Below, one piece after another: positions 50,381 through 59,914 of a stretch of 64,000 nucleotides of DNA. Every line of letters starts with the position of its first letter. Position 1 is the stretch's first letter. Made by a program: the position numbers and the translations under genes. The stretch lies in the NCBI GenBank assembly GCA_947447665.1, contig CANFJX010000003.1:62001-126000 (forward strand). Direction: 5' to 3'. The DNA is from Bacteriovoracaceae bacterium (GTDB lineage: Bacteria; Bdellovibrionota; UBA1018). A model generated the notes under the pieces. That model searched no databases. It was not told the origin of the DNA and saw nothing but the letters and a program-made list of their open reading frames with translations.

Positions 50381-52034
50381 GCAAGAGCCGCTCGTAAGAG
50401 CCCCGCAAAAGCAGGCGATCAATCTTGGCGCGAGACAACCTAAAATCAATTAAGATCGCCTCACATCGAATCAAATTACCCATAAGAAGCTGAATTTTGC
50501 TGATCAAAGTATCGGGATTCACTGGGCCGCCCGTCAGGATCAAATTCAAGAGTTCCGTGAGCTCCTTCTCCGAATCACCATACAATCGCTCTGCCAGAGG
50601 AAAAAGCCGAAGCCCCTCATTGAATGCTCGGACGGTCTCATAAACTCTTTGTGCCAAGTCCTGACTCACTCGATCCGCCATCAAATGCAGCTCCTGAATT
50701 CTAGACTGGTCCACCGCGATCAGCGTGGGTAAGGCAGGTCCAAGCGAGTAGTTTGGATCCAGTGTTGGATCCAAACTCCACCACCAGTGACTTTTCTGGT
50801 CGTATTTTGCTGATTGAATCAGGTGAAAAACTTGTTCGAGCTCAAATGATCGCTCCCGGGCTAGCTTGAGAACCTCATCTTGTTGAAGTGAAACTGCTGA
50901 AGTGATCGACTCGAGGGAAGAATGAGTGCGATCCCCAGAGGAGAGGAGGGTCGGTTCATCCGCAAGGACAAACCCTGCTACCGCCTCGGGATTATGTAGA
51001 CCTAAGGCCTGAGAGAGAGCTCTTCGGGTCGCGTGATAGACACTCTGAGCTTGGGCCTGTTCAAGTTTCAGGCGGACTAAAACTCGCTCAAGCCCCTCAT
51101 ACCTCATTGGGCCTAACTGTGAAATCCATCGATCGTAGAGAGTCACCATTTTATCTTGTTGGTCTAAGACATAGGCTAAACTTTCTACATGGGTGGCCAA
51201 ATTTGCACGCATCGCCTGAAACGCCATCCGCTCTGCATCTCCCAATGAAGTGCTGGAGTGAGCTCGAAACCATCTTGATGGCAACAAGACGGGCATCCAA
51301 TCTCCCAAAGACGAACTGATCGCCGCAACCGCAATATTTACGGGTACAAACATAGCTAACAAGGTCGTCCCGGCACGAGTATTCAGCCTCGGCAAAAGGC
51401 TGAGCCAGGCGGCTTTTGCCCTCAAAGTCGCTTGAGTCATCTTCTCGTATTCAGCTCGAGTCTCTAGATTCTTCTCAAGCGCCAAATCCAGCGCTTCACT
51501 CAGAGTAAACTTCCTCGGCGCTTCCATTTCGTAAGATTCTGGAACCTGAAAGGGATCAGCAGACAGTCTAAAATACTGATGATGATCGGAATCCCTCACG
51601 CTCAACGAGAACTCCCGCTCATTGAAACAAACATCTACCCTAGTCGAGTCACCTTGCGCGCCACTACTGAGATAGCAATTACCTTTCTTCTTAAGCGCGA
51701 TCCACCTTAAATCCGGAAAAGAAAGGCCGATTTCGTAAACTCCTTTTTTAGGATGCCTAAATTTGAATCGATGAATCAGATTTTTCGATTCATCTTGAAT
51801 AAGTATTAAGCCGGATTGCCTATGCTCAGGCACAATATCAATTTCTATAGGTATGACGCTTTGGATTGACTCACTCACTGAACCCAGAGGAAGAAAATGG
51901 GTCAAACTCCCACTATAGTGACCCGCGACAAATTTGCTCTTACAGCCTGAAAGCCCCAAGATCAGAAGGAGCCCTAACCAGCCCCAGGATTTCCAATTCA
52001 GGCCTAGCTTTCCGCCCCCCAGGAGAAAAACCAT
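50367..52034 (-). CDS. TolC-like outer membrane lipoprotein with extra N-terminal domain
   Basis: A 555-residue protein with a lipobox LGLSGC (Cys31) after a hydrophobic signal. Residues 40-170 are a beta-rich domain without TolC similarity (two Cys, possibly a disulfide). From about 175 it resembles the helical hairpins of outer-membrane efflux proteins: LSEALDLALEKNLETRAEYEK, AKAAWLSLLPRLN and a second similar block near 375-430. Relatives export drugs or proteins with inner-membrane pumps, but no pump or adaptor gene is next to it. Confidence 0.7.
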   Translation of the reverse strand: MVFLLGGGKLGLNWKSWGWLGLLLILGLSGCKSKFVAGHYSGSLTHFLPLGSVSESIQSVIPIEIDIVPEHRQSGLILIQDESKNLIHRFKFRHPKKGVYEIGLSFPDLRWIALKKKGNCYLSSGAQGDSTRVDVCFNEREFSLSVRDSDHHQYFRLSADPFQVPESYEMEAPRKFTLSEALDLALEKNLETRAEYEKMTQATLRAKAAWLSLLPRLNTRAGTTLLAMFVPVNIAVAAISSSLGDWMPVLLPSRWFRAHSSTSLGDAERMAFQAMRANLATHVESLAYVLDQQDKMVTLYDRWISQLGPMRYEGLERVLVRLKLEQAQAQSVYHATRRALSQALGLHNPEAVAGFVLADEPTLLSSGDRTHSSLESITSAVSLQQDEVLKLARERSFELEQVFHLIQSAKYDQKSHWWWSLDPTLDPNYSLGPALPTLIAVDQSRIQELHLMADRVSQDLAQRVYETVRAFNEGLRLFPLAERLYGDSEKELTELLNLILTGGPVNPDTLISKIQLLMGNLIRCEAILIDFRLSRAKIDRLLLRGSYERLLPRVL

Positions 52035-52149
52035 ATAGAACCCCCCGCATTTTTACTCAGCTCCCCGGTTCAAATAACTATCGAATTAAGCGAGGGGTGT
52101 CAAACAATTGCAATTCCAAATGACATAAAAATTATTCAAACCAACGCCG

Positions 52150-52563
52150 CTAGGCAGACCACTTACTTCGAGTAGAAAAGTCCTCCTCCAAAAGATCGAT
52201 GAGACTCCTTAATCTTAAGGTGGAGGTATCAACCCCATTTTCTGGCCTGCTCTTTTCCTCGGCAAAGACTGTAAGGCGGGAGGCTTCATCGATAATCTGC
52301 ATCAAAATCTCAAAACGTTTCGATCCCGTTTCTGTCCTTAATTTAGGAAGCGGTGCGATCTCATGAACAAGAATTTCCGTCTTGCCCCCATGACTATGGA
52401 TCGCTCGTACTTGCTCAATCGACTGATAAAAACAAAGACTCGAGTGACTCGAAATCCATCGCAACACACACCAACCATTAGTGAGCTGCACGCCTTCAGC
52501 CACAAGCCCCGTACCACTCACCCCACTCTGGTCCTCGGATCGATAGAAATGGAATAGTTTCAT
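52150..52563 (-). CDS. hypothetical 137-residue protein
   Basis: Small soluble protein with a recognisable but unnamed pattern: a FYRSEDQSGVSGTG start, VAEGVQLTNGWCVLRWIS, a strand with SLCFYQSIEQVRAIHSHGGKTEI, then a helical tail. Proteins with this core occur singly in many bacteria and some phages; function unknown. The tail from about residue 85 is probably specific to this group. Confidence 0.6.
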   Translation of the reverse strand: MKLFHFYRSEDQSGVSGTGLVAEGVQLTNGWCVLRWISSHSSLCFYQSIEQVRAIHSHGGKTEILVHEIAPLPKLRTETGSKRFEILMQIIDEASRLTVFAEEKSRPENGVDTSTLRLRSLIDLLEEDFSTRSKWSA

Positions 52564-52618
52564 AGGTCACCTTTTTTGCAAAACCTAGTTGCAGCATCAC
52601 TATGAATGCAATGAGGGG

Positions 52619-52644
52619 ACCAGTTCGTTGGCCAAGGAACTGGT
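52619..52644 (-). terminator. hairpin after namZ
   Basis: ACCAGTTC and GAACTGGT with TTGGCCAA between them. It lies five bases after the namZ stop on the minus strand, but no T-run follows; weak terminator or processing site. Confidence 0.4.
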
Positions 52645-52648
52645 AACT

Positions 52649-53860
52649 CTAATCACCTGGGTATAGGAGAAATGGCTTTCGCTGCTCTGCCCAAGACTTT
52701 TCATCTCGACTAACCCGAGCCTCGAAATCTGCCACAGTGGCGCTCGAGTCATCAACCCAATCGCGGAGAAAAGTTCCTCCATTAATTAAGTCAATTGCCA
52801 AGCGATCGTATTCATACTCATACGGAAAGTTTCTCCAAATCACATAATCTGGATAAAGGCCGCGGATGACCTTAAACAACAAAGTAAAGAGTCGATAGGG
52901 CTTGAATTGAGTATGATCATAGCTGGGATCATCCACATGAATCTGAATGCCAAAATTCATTTTTCCAACATGTTTGTGAAACATAGGCTCAAATACACAA
53001 GGCCTAATTTTGCAGCCACTCACCCAACTGGGGGCCAATTCAGCCATTTTATTAATGATTTTTATTTGATCTAAGTCGGGTGCACCCGCTATCTCTAGGG
53101 GTCGCGTAGTGCCTCGCCCCTCTGACAGAGTAGCCCCCTCCAAGAGAACTGAACCAGGGTAGCATCGTGCCATTGAGATGGATGGAGCGTTGGGGCTCGG
53201 GTTCACCCAACTTCTCTGGTTTAGAGGCCATCCCATGCCAGGAGCATGATCGGTGCGATAACCCTCCATTGAGATGACTTGGAGATCAACATCGAGTTTA
53301 AACTGGAACTTAAACCAATGACCTAACTCACCCAAAGTCAAACCGTGTCGCATCGGAATGGGCCCGGCGCCCACAAAACTTTCCCAACCTGGCTCTAAGA
53401 TACTTCCCTCCACAGGGCGTCCGATCGGGTTAGGTCGATCTAAAATCCAAACGGATTTGCCATATCGAGCGCACTCCTCGATGACATAGAGGAGCGTGGT
53501 AATAAAAGTATAAATTCTACAGCCCAAATCTTGAAGATCGACTAAAATCACGTCGAAATGACTCATCATCTCCTCAGTTGGGCGTCTCACGGTACCATAA
53601 AGGCTAAAAACAGGGATGTGATGAACTGGATCGTTGTAGGTGGCCGATTCAACCATATTATCTTGCTTGTCACCCCTCATTCCGTGCTGAGGGCCAAAAG
53701 CAGCAACTAGATGAACGTCACCCAAGGCTTGAATGGCGTCGATCGAATGAACGAGATCGCGAGTGACTGAGGCAGGATGCGCTAACAATGCGACTCGTTT
53801 ACCCTGAAGAGGAGTTCTCAGATTGGAGTCTTGGCAGAAGCGGTCAATTCCAAAGTTCAT
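52649..53860 (-). CDS. namZ: NamZ/YbbC-type exo-N-acetylmuramidase (DUF1343)
   Basis: Glycosidase that removes terminal MurNAc from peptidoglycan fragments (established for Bacillus NamZ, family GH171). The ATG at 53860 gives 403 residues starting NFGIDRF; an upstream GTG at 53896 would run toward the lipoprotein gene. Marks are VALLAHPASVTRD, FGPQHGMRG, VFSLYGTVRRPTEEM, VDLQDLGCRIYTF, LDRPNPIGRPVEG, PMRHGLTLGELG and EGRGTTRPLE. Without a signal peptide it would act in the cytoplasm, which points to muropeptide recycling. Confidence 0.88.
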   Translation of the reverse strand: MNFGIDRFCQDSNLRTPLQGKRVALLAHPASVTRDLVHSIDAIQALGDVHLVAAFGPQHGMRGDKQDNMVESATYNDPVHHIPVFSLYGTVRRPTEEMMSHFDVILVDLQDLGCRIYTFITTLLYVIEECARYGKSVWILDRPNPIGRPVEGSILEPGWESFVGAGPIPMRHGLTLGELGHWFKFQFKLDVDLQVISMEGYRTDHAPGMGWPLNQRSWVNPSPNAPSISMARCYPGSVLLEGATLSEGRGTTRPLEIAGAPDLDQIKIINKMAELAPSWVSGCKIRPCVFEPMFHKHVGKMNFGIQIHVDDPSYDHTQFKPYRLFTLLFKVIRGLYPDYVIWRNFPYEYEYDRLAIDLINGGTFLRDWVDDSSATVADFEARVSRDEKSWAEQRKPFLLYPGD

Positions 53861-53911
53861 GAAAAGAGGGTACCATGACGGCCAAGAGAGAGTCACCTGC
53901 CTTTCGGATTT

Positions 53912-54376
53912 TTACGGAACGATGATCTGACCTGTCATGCCCGTAGTCGCATCTTGAAAGGAATAAGTCGTCGCGCTTTGACCGAAATACACAGGATAAG
54001 CCAATGGAACTACACCTCTCCCTGGTACCCAAGGTGTCGGCGTTAGACTTGGAGTTCCGCTTGGAACAATTTGATGCGGATTCACCGCCTTGCCGAACTG
54101 AAAAATTACTTGGGTGTTGGGCTGGGCGAGATGACAGGTCAGCACTTGCCCACGAGAAAAAATCGTCCCCGCACCCTCCCCTGGGCCATTACAGCCACAA
54201 AGAGGGGTGAGAAATCCCTCTCCCACCTGAATGTGGGCTTGATTTGCAGCCGAGCAGCTGAGACTAGAGCCGGAACTAGAGCTTGTGGCCTGTCCGCATC
54301 CACTCAAAAACACCCCTGTACTCACCAAAAAAAGGTAGAAAAACCAGCCCTTTGTCCAAGATTTTACGAACATCAT
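53912..54376 (-). CDS. hypothetical lipoprotein
   Basis: A 154-residue protein from the ATG at 54376 (in-frame starts exist at 54373 and 54412). A lipobox LSGC follows a hydrophobic segment, then a Ser-rich spacer and a compact domain with five Cys residues (including LCGCNG and TCHLA), suggesting disulfides in the periplasm. Ends in a beta strand. No family recognised. Confidence 0.65.
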   Translation of the reverse strand: MMFVKSWTKGWFFYLFLVSTGVFLSGCGQATSSSSGSSLSCSAANQAHIQVGEGFLTPLCGCNGPGEGAGTIFSRGQVLTCHLAQPNTQVIFQFGKAVNPHQIVPSGTPSLTPTPWVPGRGVVPLAYPVYFGQSATTYSFQDATTGMTGQIIVP

Positions 54377-54481
54377 AAAAAATAATCCCCTCAGAAGCAG
54401 GATCTTACCCAAACCAGCCTAAAAAAGAACTCGAATTAGCCCAAAAACCCTGGTATAGTCTGCCAACTATTTGGTTATCAC

Positions 54482-54559
54482 GGACTTGTAGCTCAGTTGG
54501 ATTAGAGCGTCGCACTACGGATGCGAAGGTCAGGGGTTCGAATCCCTTCAAGTCCGCCA
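54482..54559 (+). tRNA. tRNA-Arg(ACG)
   Basis: Acceptor arm GGACTTG/CAAGTCC, D arm GCTC..GAGC, anticodon stem TCGCA/TGCGA around loop CTACGGA (anticodon ACG), T arm AGGGG-TTCGAAT-CCCTT, discriminator G and encoded CCA. A34 of this tRNA is the classical TadA target, and tadA lies at 23617 in the same window. The following TTATTTTTATC could act as terminator. Confidence 0.98.
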
Positions 54560-54656
54560 TTATTTTTATCAGTCCTGAACTTTTTTAAGAATCCCATCCT
54601 TTCTTGATTACATTCAGTTTTTTTGCCAAGCTATGCCAACCCGGAGGCACTGCAGC

Positions 54657-56270
54657 ATGAGCGACTTTATCTTCACCGAACTACTCCCCCTCGAAAAAGA
54701 TCAGACCACTTATCGCCTACTAACAAAAGATCATGTCTCTGAGCTCAAGGCCGGACAATTATCCCTCCTTAAAGTCGAGCCCGAGGCGCTCACTCTACTC
54801 ACCCGAGAGGCGATGCGGGACATTGCGCATCTCCTCCGCCCCGATCACCTAGCCCAACTCAGAAAAATCCTGGACGATTCTCAGTCCTCTCCAAATGATC
54901 GATTCGTCGCACTCGAGCTCCTAAAAAACGCCAATATCGCAGCAGGCTTTGTGCTCCCCTCATGTCAAGACACCGGGACAGCTATTATCATGGGCAAGAA
55001 GGGACAAAAGGTCTTTACAGGTTTTAACGATGAGGAGGCCATTGCCCGTGGAGTTTTTGAAACTTACCAGAGTTCCAACCTCCGCTACTCTCAACTCGCC
55101 CCAATTTCAATGTACCAAGAGGAGAATACGGGCACCAACCTACCCGCACAAATTGAGCTCTTCGCGACCCAAGGGGATGAGTACAAGTTTCTATTTATGG
55201 CCAAGGGCGGGGGATCTGCCAACAAAAGTTACCTTTTTCAAGAAACCAAGGCACTTTTGAATCCCCAATCACTTCTGAGTTTCCTTGAAAAAAAGATCAA
55301 AACCCTAGGCACCGCCGCCTGCCCCCCCTACCACTTAGCCGTGGTCGTCGGAGGTACCTCAGCCGAATCGAGCCTGAAGGTAGCCAAACTTGCATCGGCC
55401 AAATATTTAGACACCCTACCCACTCGAGGAAGCAAAGCAGGACATGCCTTTCGTGATCTGGAGCTGGAGCAGAAAGTTTTTGAGCTCACCCAGCATACCG
55501 GCATCGGTGCCCAATTCGGAGGTAAATACTTTTGCCATGATGTCCGCGTAGTTCGCCTTCCGAGGCACGGAGCCTCCTGTCCCGTCGCAATTGCTGTTTC
55601 CTGCTCAGCAGATCGCCAGGCATTGGGGAAGATCACTCGTGATGGAGTTTTTCTTGAACAGTTAGAAACCCATCCAGCTCAATACCTACCTGAACCAACC
55701 GATGAAAACCTCCCGGGAGAGGTCGTCTCGATTGATTTGAGTCGACCGATGGCTGAGATCAGGCAAAAGCTTTCTCAGTACCCGATTCGCACTCGACTCT
55801 CTCTCAATGGACCCATGATTGTGGCCCGAGATATCGCCCATGCAAAAATCAAGGAGCGCCTCGATCGGGGTGAGGGAATGCCTCAGTATATGAAAGACTT
55901 TATGGTCTACTACGCGGGCCCAGCTAAAACTCCCGAGGGGTATGCCTCCGGCTCCTTTGGCCCAACGACAGCAGGCCGAATGGATTCCTATGTCGATCTT
56001 TTCCAGTCACAAGGTGGGAGTTTGATCATGCTTGCGAAGGGAAACCGGAGCAAGGTGGTGACAGATGCGTGCAAGAAACATGGAGGATTCTATTTGGGTT
56101 CCATCGGAGGCCCCGCAGCTCGTCTCGCAAAGGACTGCATTACGAAAGTGGAAACACTCGAGTACGCCGAGCTGGGAATGGAAGCAGTTTGGAAGATTGA
56201 AGTGATCGATTTTCCGGCTTTCATCGTAGTTGACGATAAAGGGAATGATTTTTTCCAAAATCTGCTGTAA
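54657..56270 (+). CDS. fumA: class I fumarate hydratase
   Basis: [4Fe-4S] fumarase converting fumarate to malate in the TCA cycle. The ATG at 54657 is used because GGAGG is ten bases ahead; an earlier ATG at 54633 adds eight residues. 537 residues, the long single-chain form. N-terminal part: [17 protein letters not shown], where the Cys binds the cluster, [30 protein letters not shown]; middle: [24 protein letters not shown]-terminal part: [17 protein letters not shown] and [26 protein letters not shown]. Confidence 0.95.
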   Translation: MSDFIFTELLPLEKDQTTYRLLTKDHVSELKAGQLSLLKVEPEALTLLTREAMRDIAHLLRPDHLAQLRKILDDSQSSPNDRFVALELLKNANIAAGFVLPSCQDTGTAIIMGKKGQKVFTGFNDEEAIARGVFETYQSSNLRYSQLAPISMYQEENTGTNLPAQIELFATQGDEYKFLFMAKGGGSANKSYLFQETKALLNPQSLLSFLEKKIKTLGTAACPPYHLAVVVGGTSAESSLKVAKLASAKYLDTLPTRGSKAGHAFRDLELEQKVFELTQHTGIGAQFGGKYFCHDVRVVRLPRHGASCPVAIAVSCSADRQALGKITRDGVFLEQLETHPAQYLPEPTDENLPGEVVSIDLSRPMAEIRQKLSQYPIRTRLSLNGPMIVARDIAHAKIKERLDRGEGMPQYMKDFMVYYAGPAKTPEGYASGSFGPTTAGRMDSYVDLFQSQGGSLIMLAKGNRSKVVTDACKKHGGFYLGSIGGPAARLAKDCITKVETLEYAELGMEAVWKIEVIDFPAFIVVDDKGNDFFQNLL

Positions 56271-56312
56271 TCCTTCTTTGGTATTCTAAGCAAGGGGATC
56301 AGGGGGAAAAAT

Positions 56313-57983
56313 ATGGGCGTGTTAGTGAAATTTTTAATTTCATTCGTAACTTTTTTCGTTTTTTTCGGTTTGACCTTTTCGACGACTAGTCGCGCAGATC
56401 ACCCAATACGGGAATTCTTTGCCCTTCATCAACGAACGGGGATTTTAGAAGCCAAAGACTGGGAAGAAGTTCATCAACTCGTTTCGACCTTAATTCCAGG
56501 CAAAGATCGAGTGACTCCTGAACTTCAAGAAATCTTTTATCAGATTGAAGAAGAGTTCTACCCGACACTCACTCCAGAAAATCAATCCCAATACCAATCG
56601 CTTTTAGCTGAGTTTGCGGGAAAATTTAAAAACAGTGACCTCGCGATTCAAATACCTCAAAAGCAGATTCCATTTTGGATTGAGGGGGAGGACGACTTTA
56701 AGAAATATCGCTCCGCACCTACGCTTCCTACAACCGCCGATATCGTTGTCATTGGGGCTGGATTGACGGGTTCCTCAGCAGCCTATCACCTCATCGATGC
56801 AGCCAAATCAGGAAAAACCGTCGTTGTTCTCGAGTCCGTTCATCCGGCATCGCAATCTTCAGGCAAAAATGGAGGCAATTTTCAACTCCTTCCAGAGAGC
56901 TACCTCGGGCGCTCCTATCATGGGCTGATCGAGGAAAGACTAAAGTGGTTGAGAACCCAGTCACCAAGCCTGAGCGACGATACACTCCGACCCCAGGCCA
57001 CTCAACAAGCGCAGACACTGGTTCAATTCTCGTTTCTTAATATGAATCGAATCAAAAAAATCATGAGTGCTGAAAAATTAGACTGCGATTTTTCGCCTAA
57101 CGGTTGGCTGCGCATTGCTAGCACAAAGAAAGAAGAGAAAGCGCTCCTCGACGAGATCCCTTGGCTGACAAACTTGGGAGCCAAAGGCATCGAGATCTTA
57201 ACACCTGAACAAATTCAGCATGAAACCCATATTCCAGCTCAGTACGCAGGACGACTCATTCGTGAAAGTGGCAACTACCACCCCTACAAGTTTGTAAAAG
57301 AAATTCTAAAAAAAGCCTTAGCCGAAAATGTTTTTTTGTACACAGGCATTGAAGTCAACCAGATATCGCCGGCTCGCAAGGGAGAGGTCACGATTAAGAC
57401 CTCTGAGGGGCAGATTTCCGCAAAACGGGTGATCGTAGCCACCAATGCGTTTACTCCCAGACTTTTTCCCGAGCTAAAAGGAATTGAGTGCGTTCCGTCA
57501 CAGGTCGTCACTCTCAACCACATACAGAACCACCTTCAGGGACGCACCATCACGGAGCGATACGGAGACATCTATTACAATCTGCCTCAATCAACGCACC
57601 GAACCGATTCTGACGGAAACCCTGAGGGCATGCTCCTCTATGGGCTCGACTTCGCTTCCCCTGTCAGCGATCCTCGCGAGATGAAACCATCACCAGAATT
57701 ACTCCGAGAGCAGATGCAACAAATTTATCGCCGCTTTCCAGAAGTGGAGGGTCAACCACCTTCCTGCGTCTGGGTAGGAGCCATGGGATTTAGTGCTGAC
57801 CGAGTGCCGAGCATTGGATTTCTATCAGAGGATGTAATCATCGCAGCCGGATTTCAAGGCTATGGCGGCAGTTTTTGCATCGAAGCGGGCTACAACGCAG
57901 CCCAGATGGCTCTGACAGGAGAAACTCCAGCCGAAGTCCCTGCAGAACTATTTTCCCCGAAGCGTTTGCTGAATCGCCCCTAG
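56313..57983 (+). CDS. exported FAD-dependent oxidoreductase (DAO family)
   Basis: A 556-residue flavoprotein. Residues 1-28 look like a Sec signal peptide (hydrophobic, ending SRA) without a twin-arginine motif, followed by a 115-residue helical region. The oxidase domain starts at about 145 with the FAD-binding VIGAGLTGSSAAYHL, then ESVHPASQSSGKNGGNFQ, GNYHPYKFVKEI, IVATNAFTPRLFP and the late WVGAMGFSADRVPSIGF and AAGFQGYGGSFC. Close in pattern to gamma-glutamylputrescine or sarcosine oxidases. Export of a flavoprotein without a Tat signal is unusual; the N-terminal segment might instead be a membrane anchor. Confidence 0.8.
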   Translation: MGVLVKFLISFVTFFVFFGLTFSTTSRADHPIREFFALHQRTGILEAKDWEEVHQLVSTLIPGKDRVTPELQEIFYQIEEEFYPTLTPENQSQYQSLLAEFAGKFKNSDLAIQIPQKQIPFWIEGEDDFKKYRSAPTLPTTADIVVIGAGLTGSSAAYHLIDAAKSGKTVVVLESVHPASQSSGKNGGNFQLLPESYLGRSYHGLIEERLKWLRTQSPSLSDDTLRPQATQQAQTLVQFSFLNMNRIKKIMSAEKLDCDFSPNGWLRIASTKKEEKALLDEIPWLTNLGAKGIEILTPEQIQHETHIPAQYAGRLIRESGNYHPYKFVKEILKKALAENVFLYTGIEVNQISPARKGEVTIKTSEGQISAKRVIVATNAFTPRLFPELKGIECVPSQVVTLNHIQNHLQGRTITERYGDIYYNLPQSTHRTDSDGNPEGMLLYGLDFASPVSDPREMKPSPELLREQMQQIYRRFPEVEGQPPSCVWVGAMGFSADRVPSIGFLSEDVIIAAGFQGYGGSFCIEAGYNAAQMALTGETPAEVPAELFSPKRLLNRP

Positions 57984-57997
57984 GCAGTCTGCCCGTC

Positions 57998-58462
57998 TTA
58001 AAAGGTCGCGTCAACCGGCTCCCGAGAATGGGTCGTAGGCGATATATTTTCCGAATACTGCGAGCCGTCTTGAGCGCGTACTTCTACTAGTCGCGGCGGT
58101 TCAGCTCCTGAAAAATCCTGTAATCGAGGATCTGCAGAGTAATCAGCTCTCGCATCATAAGATGGTGGATCAACCGCCTGAGGGTTAGGTTCCATTTCAG
58201 GTTCCGAGCTCAGATCAACTTCGTACTGAATGCGTACTTGGTCTTGAGATTGCTCTAAATACGAAGGCGATGCCAACTCCACTTGAGGATCGACTGCCAT
58301 ACCCTCAGTCACAGCAGGCATTCGATTGAGGTGAGCTGAGTCAGGCTCCTCCTCGGCGAGTGCAGTTGAATTATGAACTAAAAAAAATACTCCGAAAGTT
58401 AAAGCTTTGGCAGCCCATGAGTTAAAAACGTAGCGGTATCGCTTTAGAGAATTTAAAGGCAT
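57998..58462 (-). CDS. acidic secreted hypothetical protein
   Basis: A 154-residue protein. Residues 1-36 form a signal peptide or anchor; the rest is acidic, Pro/Ser/Glu-rich and probably disordered (EVDLSSEPEMEPNPQAVDPP). No domain recognised. It closes the minus-strand signalling cluster; its link to the genes upstream is only positional. Confidence 0.55.
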   Translation of the reverse strand: MPLNSLKRYRYVFNSWAAKALTFGVFFLVHNSTALAEEEPDSAHLNRMPAVTEGMAVDPQVELASPSYLEQSQDQVRIQYEVDLSSEPEMEPNPQAVDPPSYDARADYSADPRLQDFSGAEPPRLVEVRAQDGSQYSENISPTTHSREPVDATF

Positions 58463-58486
58463 GATTTTATTTTTTCAAAAAGTCAG

Positions 58487-58711
58487 CTATTTTATTTTTT
58501 TCATCCACTCAGTTATTATGACAGACGCCTTCTCTGGACTTTTATTTACTAGTTGAATAACTTTTTCTAGAATGATCTCAATTTCCTGCTTTGTGACTTT
58601 TGGGTCCGGCCGATGAACTCCTGACGCCTTAGGCTTTTGGCCAGAGCTCGATTGTTCATGAGACGATTTAACTTCCTCATTGAGACCACACTTTTTCTGC
58701 TTCAAGCTCAT
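58487..58711 (-). CDS. small protein resembling the FliF C-terminal tail
   Basis: A 74-residue protein with a polar disordered first half and a helical end. The end (about residues 44-73, VIQLVNKSPEKASVIITEWM) closely resembles the FliG-binding tail of FliF, which in enterobacteria reads LAENDPRVVALVIRQWM. Nothing else of FliF is present. The ATG overlaps the stop of the preceding 71-residue protein as ATGA. Located among PilZ genes, it may compete for or recruit FliG under c-di-GMP control; that is inference. Confidence 0.6.
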   Translation of the reverse strand: MSLKQKKCGLNEEVKSSHEQSSSGQKPKASGVHRPDPKVTKQEIEIILEKVIQLVNKSPEKASVIITEWMKKIK

Positions 58712-58923
58712 GAATTTCCAACACCGCGCTTCTTTTTAGTCATCATAGCGGCTGGATTTAATTCACCCTCCGTAATTGATCCGACAAAAACTTCGTCATC
58801 AATGAGGGAAAACGCAAACCATCGGTCTCCCATCTTTTGATAAAGCACCTCAACAGTTTGATCCGAATTCACCGACTTACGACTCTCATTCCGATTCACA
58901 TTCCCTGTGTTCTTCATAATCAA
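58708..58923 (-). CDS. hypothetical 71-residue protein
   Basis: Polar N-terminus followed by a beta-hairpin-like core (TVEVLYQKMGDRWFAFSLIDDEVFVGSI) and a basic tail. No family name. Coupled by ATGA to the FliF-tail-like gene, so the two probably act together. Confidence 0.55.
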   Translation of the reverse strand: MIMKNTGNVNRNESRKSVNSDQTVEVLYQKMGDRWFAFSLIDDEVFVGSITEGELNPAAMMTKKKRGVGNS

Positions 58924-58964
58924 TTTTCCTCCGTATAATCCATTATCGGACGATATTTTGTTTC

Positions 58965-59453
58965 CTAAATAGGCAAAGTTTTCCGGCCTGACTCTTGATG
59001 CGAATGCTCAGCATACATTTTAAGAAATCTGACAAACTGTTGGTAAGCTGGATAGGACTTAATGGTCTGATCAAGCAGGCAGCCAAATCGCATCATTCGA
59101 GCGGATTGGTCGATCGAATGACTCGAGTTACTAATCTTGACTTGAACTTCTAGATAAGTATCAGAGCTGAAGTAAAATCGAATTGGGATTTCATCCGACT
59201 GCTTTGGCCACTGAACCTCGTTCTGATAAGGGATTTGAAACGAGCAGCCTTCTTCGCTCACTTCGATTAGATCAATTGGAACCAATTTCAACCCATGAGT
59301 GACTGAGTATACGCTGAGGAGATTTTTGAAAAAAACCCGCTCCGCGCGCCTCTTCTTTTCCTGCATCCGTTTTTCACGAACCTGATTGATATCGATGACA
59401 GAAGTATTTTGTTCGCCGCCATTACTATGATTGCTTCCGAATCTTTGGGTCAT
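58965..59453 (-). CDS. PilZ-domain protein, diverged
   Basis: A 162-residue protein. An N-terminal disordered stretch leads to a PilZ domain with RRAER (35-39, RxxxR) and EVSEEGCSF (64-72) in place of D/NxSxxG, then a helical tail. The arginine motif is kept and the second motif has Glu instead of Asp/Asn, so c-di-GMP binding is possible but not certain. Second of two PilZ genes in the cluster. Confidence 0.75.
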   Translation of the reverse strand: MTQRFGSNHSNGGEQNTSVIDINQVREKRMQEKKRRAERVFFKNLLSVYSVTHGLKLVPIDLIEVSEEGCSFQIPYQNEVQWPKQSDEIPIRFYFSSDTYLEVQVKISNSSHSIDQSARMMRFGCLLDQTIKSYPAYQQFVRFLKMYAEHSHQESGRKTLPI

Positions 59454-59524
59454 TTACTCATCCTCCAAAGGTTCTATCGGAAGCAATTTAGAGGCCCTCA
59501 AGGGGCAAAATTTACCGGCTTAGC

Positions 59525-59914
59525 TTAATCTGTAAAAATTCCCAATCGATGAAATTCGTCTACGAGCTTTAAAAATAATTGCAGCGCTTGGTAGCCAGGC
59601 GAAGCCTGAGCAATAAACTCTGCCCCCACTCTACGCTGATTGCCTTCCATACGAATTGCTGCGACTCTCACCTTTAATTGAATACCGAGGGACTGATTCA
59701 AAAAAAACTGGAGATCAACAGAATCCCCTAATTGAAGAGGAGAGTCGTCAAGCCTCTCTCCCTCGAGGTCATAGTCAAAACCAATACCCGCCTCACTCAA
59801 GTCATGAACATTCAATTGATAGGAGCCTTTGGCCGGGATTGTCACAAAAAAGGAAAAACTATCTAAAATGCGCCTTCTGTAATGTCTGCGTCGCTCTTGA
59901 ATCTCGCTCTTCAT
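59525..59914 (-). CDS. PilZ-domain protein (canonical c-di-GMP receptor)
   Basis: A 129-residue single-domain protein. RRRHYRRR (8-15) supplies RxxxR and DLSEAGIGF (38-46) supplies DxSxxG, so both halves of the c-di-GMP site are intact. A beta-barrel region and a C-terminal helix follow. Its start overlaps the end of the GYF-domain membrane protein gene as ATGA, suggesting that the two are partners. Confidence 0.88.
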   Translation of the reverse strand: MKSEIQERRRHYRRRILDSFSFFVTIPAKGSYQLNVHDLSEAGIGFDYDLEGERLDDSPLQLGDSVDLQFFLNQSLGIQLKVRVAAIRMEGNQRRVGAEFIAQASPGYQALQLFLKLVDEFHRLGIFTD

